Source of the DNA: Ureibacillus manganicus DSM 26584
GTDB taxonomy: Bacteria > Bacillota > Bacilli > Bacillales_A > Planococcaceae
Direction of reading: 5' to 3'
Assembly: GCF_000772945.1 (NCBI RefSeq)
Contig: NZ_JPVN01000010.1
Coordinates: 62,001 to 126,000 of the forward strand
DNA: 64,000 bases
In this document: positions 62,165-64,000 of the stretch, in pieces
How the letters are laid out: every line of letters begins with the position of its first letter
Numbering within the stretch: position 1 is the first letter of the stretch
Translations under genes and position numbers: made by a program
Notes under the pieces: model-generated
Seen by the model: the letters and a program-made list of their open reading frames with translations, nothing else
What the model was told of the DNA's origin: nothing
The model's database searches: none

Positions 62165-63388
62165 TTAAACTAATTCTTCAACTAGATTAAATTCATCATG
62201 TAAAGCATTTGCAGCTCGAACCATATCATCTTGAGGGACTACTACAGAAACTTTAATTTCTGAGGTACTTACCATCTTCACCTGGATGTTTTCATTTTTT
62301 AAACGATCGAACATGCGTGCAGCTACTCCTGGATTTGATGCCATTCCCGAACCAACAATTGATACTTTCGCTAAGCCCACTTCAAAATCGGCAAAGCCAA
62401 AACCAAGCTGCTTTTTATTTGTTTCAAGAACACTGATAGCTTCTGCAAAAACTTCTTTTTCAATTGAAAACGAGACAGTTGGTTTCACCCCATCAATTAC
62501 AGCTTGTACAATAATATCTACATTTATATGATTTTCGGCTAATGTCGTAAATAAACTAGCTAATGAGGCATGGCCATAAGATTCATATCCAACTGTTAAA
62601 CGAATGATATCCGTTTCATATGCAACTCCACGAACAATTAAATTTCTCTCCATCTCTAACTCTCCCTTGATAAGTGTTCCTGCTACGTCCTCTATACTTG
62701 AACAAACATTTAATGGCATATTAAATTTTTTTGCTAATTCTACTGCCCGAGGATGAATAATCTTTGATCCCAGCAAAGATAGTTCCAACATTTCATCATA
62801 TGAAATTTGCTTAATTTTTTTTGCTGTTTTTACTATTTTTGGATCGGCGGTGAAAACTCCTACCGCATTTGTGTAAATATCTACCCTTTCAGCACCAATC
62901 GCAACTGCAACCCCAACTGCAGTTGTCTCAGGCCCACCCTCTCCTAAAAGAGTAATGTTATTTTCCTGATCTACCCCTTGACCACCAGCAATTATTGGAA
63001 TCACACCGGTTTTTAAATAATTATTTACTTTTTCACTTTCGATATGATCTATTAACACATTGCGGTTAGGAGTAACAGTGGAAATACCTGCTTGCCAACC
63101 AGTGAGTGAAATTGCCTGAAAACCATTTTTATTTAGTGCAATGCTTAGTAAACTACTTGCAATTTGGGTGTTTGTTGAACGAATTGAATCGATTTCTCGC
63201 TGAGTCGGCTTTTCAGATAATGTATAAGCATATTGTCTTAACTTTTCATCGATTAAATGAATGTATGGGACAACTACAACAACATCCACCCCTTTATTTT
63301 TCTCATTGATAATTCTCTTAGTTATTTGATCTATTCGATCAGGCGATACAAATGTATGCTCATCTAGCTTTATTACAATTCTCGACAT
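62165..63388 (-). CDS. lysC: Aspartokinase homologue with degenerate active site
   Basis: 407 aa at the place of lysC. The overall fold is plain (SLTGWQAGI, SYDEMLELSLLGSKIIHPRAVELAKKFN and two C-terminal ACT domains with GSGMASNPGVAARMF). Yet key kinase motifs are altered: KFGGTS is KLDEHT (K7 kept), SAMG is PYIH (41-44), STGEQ is STNTQ (71-75), GRGGSDTTA is GEGGPETTA (149-157) and DVDGVYTTDPR is NAVGVFTADPK (174-184). The catalytic Glu, Arg, Ser and Asp seem lost. I infer an inactive, possibly regulatory protein. Only 32 bp separate it from uvrC, so no lysine riboswitch fits. Confidence 0.85.
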   Translation of the reverse strand: MSRIVIKLDEHTFVSPDRIDQITKRIINEKNKGVDVVVVVPYIHLIDEKLRQYAYTLSEKPTQREIDSIRSTNTQIASSLLSIALNKNGFQAISLTGWQAGISTVTPNRNVLIDHIESEKVNNYLKTGVIPIIAGGQGVDQENNITLLGEGGPETTAVGVAVAIGAERVDIYTNAVGVFTADPKIVKTAKKIKQISYDEMLELSLLGSKIIHPRAVELAKKFNMPLNVCSSIEDVAGTLIKGELEMERNLIVRGVAYETDIIRLTVGYESYGHASLASLFTTLAENHINVDIIVQAVIDGVKPTVSFSIEKEVFAEAISVLETNKKQLGFGFADFEVGLAKVSIVGSGMASNPGVAARMFDRLKNENIQVKMVSTSEIKVSVVVPQDDMVRAANALHDEFNLVEELV

Positions 63389-63420
63389 TTAAAATCCCCC
63401 TTTAATTACTTCAAATATAA

Positions 63421-64000
63421 TTACTCGGTTAATTCTGAATCTTTATGAAAATATTGATGTATCGATTCAGCTAGTTTAGCCGGTATTTTTGCTTGTATTA
63501 AATCTTCTTTAGAAGCTTCTCGAATTTTCTTTACTGAGCCAAAATGTTTTAACAATTGCTGTTTACGTTTTGGACCGATTCCTTCAATCTCGTCAAGAAC
63601 AGACTGAATTGCATTTGTTTGATGTTGCTGACGTAAAAACGTAATCGCAAAACGGTGAACTTCATCTTGAATACGTTGCAATAAATAAAAGCCATCACTT
63701 GTACGCTTCATTTCGACAGGAACAGGAGGGTCGCCAAATAGCAATTGAGACGTATTATGTTTATCGTCCTTTGCAAGCCCTGCAATTGGGATATATAAAC
63801 CTAACTCATCTTCAATAACTTCACGCGCGACTTCCATTTGCCCCTTCCCACCATCAATAATAATTAAATCAGGTAAAGGTAAATTTTCTTTTAATACACG
63901 CGTATATCTGCGACGTATTACTTCTTGCATTGCACCGTAATCATCATGTGCTTGTGATTCTCTTAGCTTATATTTTCGATATTCTTTTTTTGCAGGTTTT
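63421..64000 (-). CDS. uvrC: Excinuclease ABC subunit C, C-terminal part (cut by the window edge)
   Basis: The frame runs off the window end; the visible 193 residues begin [15 protein letters not shown]. The C-terminal endonuclease domain shows [11 protein letters not shown] (catalytic Asp) and [13 protein letters not shown], followed by the helix-hairpin-helix [18 protein letters not shown]. Makes the 5' incision in nucleotide excision repair. Next to lysC as in B. subtilis; probably co-transcribed with it. Confidence 0.96.
   Translation of the reverse strand, partial: KPAKKEYRKYKLRESQAHDDYGAMQEVIRRRYTRVLKENLPLPDLIIIDGGKGQMEVAREVIEDELGLYIPIAGLAKDDKHNTSQLLFGDPPVPVEMKRTSDGFYLLQRIQDEVHRFAITFLRQQHQTNAIQSVLDEIEGIGPKRKQQLLKHFGSVKKIREASKEDLIQAKIPAKLAESIHQYFHKDSELTE

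Noticed and set aside
61697-62173. Two 77-codon open frames across the 52-bp repeats
   Set aside because: The repeat length is not a multiple of three, no ribosome site precedes them, and the translation is low-complexity; chance frames.

Overview
The window comes from a low-GC, endospore-forming Bacillales bacterium, most likely a Lysinibacillus/Solibacillus-type member of the Planococcaceae. The grounds are AT-rich DNA with strong AGGAGG-type ribosome sites, many TTG and GTG starts, a germination/sporulation regulator (GerE), SLH-domain surface proteins, and the Bacillus-type block uvrC-lysC-yslB-sdhCAB-ysmA-gerE-racE-rph-rdgB-ysnB at the right end. No rRNA, CRISPR array, prophage or intact insertion sequence was seen.

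Left part (1-12.7 kb): a ten-gene minus-strand operon for uptake and breakdown of murein (cell-wall) peptides. It runs VanX-like D,D-dipeptidase, DppA D-aminopeptidase, YkfB epimerase, an Opp-type ABC importer (binding protein, two permeases, two ATPases), LD-carboxypeptidase, a class A beta-lactamase-fold hydrolase without signal peptide, and a YkfC-like NlpC/P60 endopeptidase. A sigma-A-like promoter overlapped by a CodY-like box precedes it. A DmpA-family peptidase lies upstream as its own unit. Then come a possible 12-codon micro-ORF and a ComP/ComA-like two-component pair.

Middle (15.9-44.3 kb): small conserved genes of unknown role, a secreted GH3 hydrolase, a DRE-TIM aldolase, ASCH and DUF218 proteins, and a coiled-coil membrane protein that is translationally coupled to a 12-codon leader. 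A response regulator is followed by a sensor kinase broken by a frameshift and fused in frame to the C-terminal part of an HrtB-like permease, with hrtA downstream; this looks like a deletion scar. Next are a short-chain fatty-acid block (atoE, scoAB, LysR), a YitT protein, an SLT-SH3-SLH wall protein, a UvrD-like helicase, an SDR, and a tricarballylate-type locus (LysR, AbrB-family membrane protein, TcuA) with a second, paralogous LysR.

Right part (44.3-64 kb): a second peptide importer operon headed by an M20 dipeptidase; about 1 kb of non-coding DNA rich in hairpins with one copy of a dispersed repeat; a lipoprotein; tRNA-Arg(TCT); then the conserved housekeeping block. Within it, a 52-bp tandem repeat lies between yslB and lysC. 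The lysC-position protein has lost most aspartokinase active-site motifs and has no room for a lysine riboswitch, so it is probably a pseudoenzyme. All calls are from reading the sequence only; no database search was possible.
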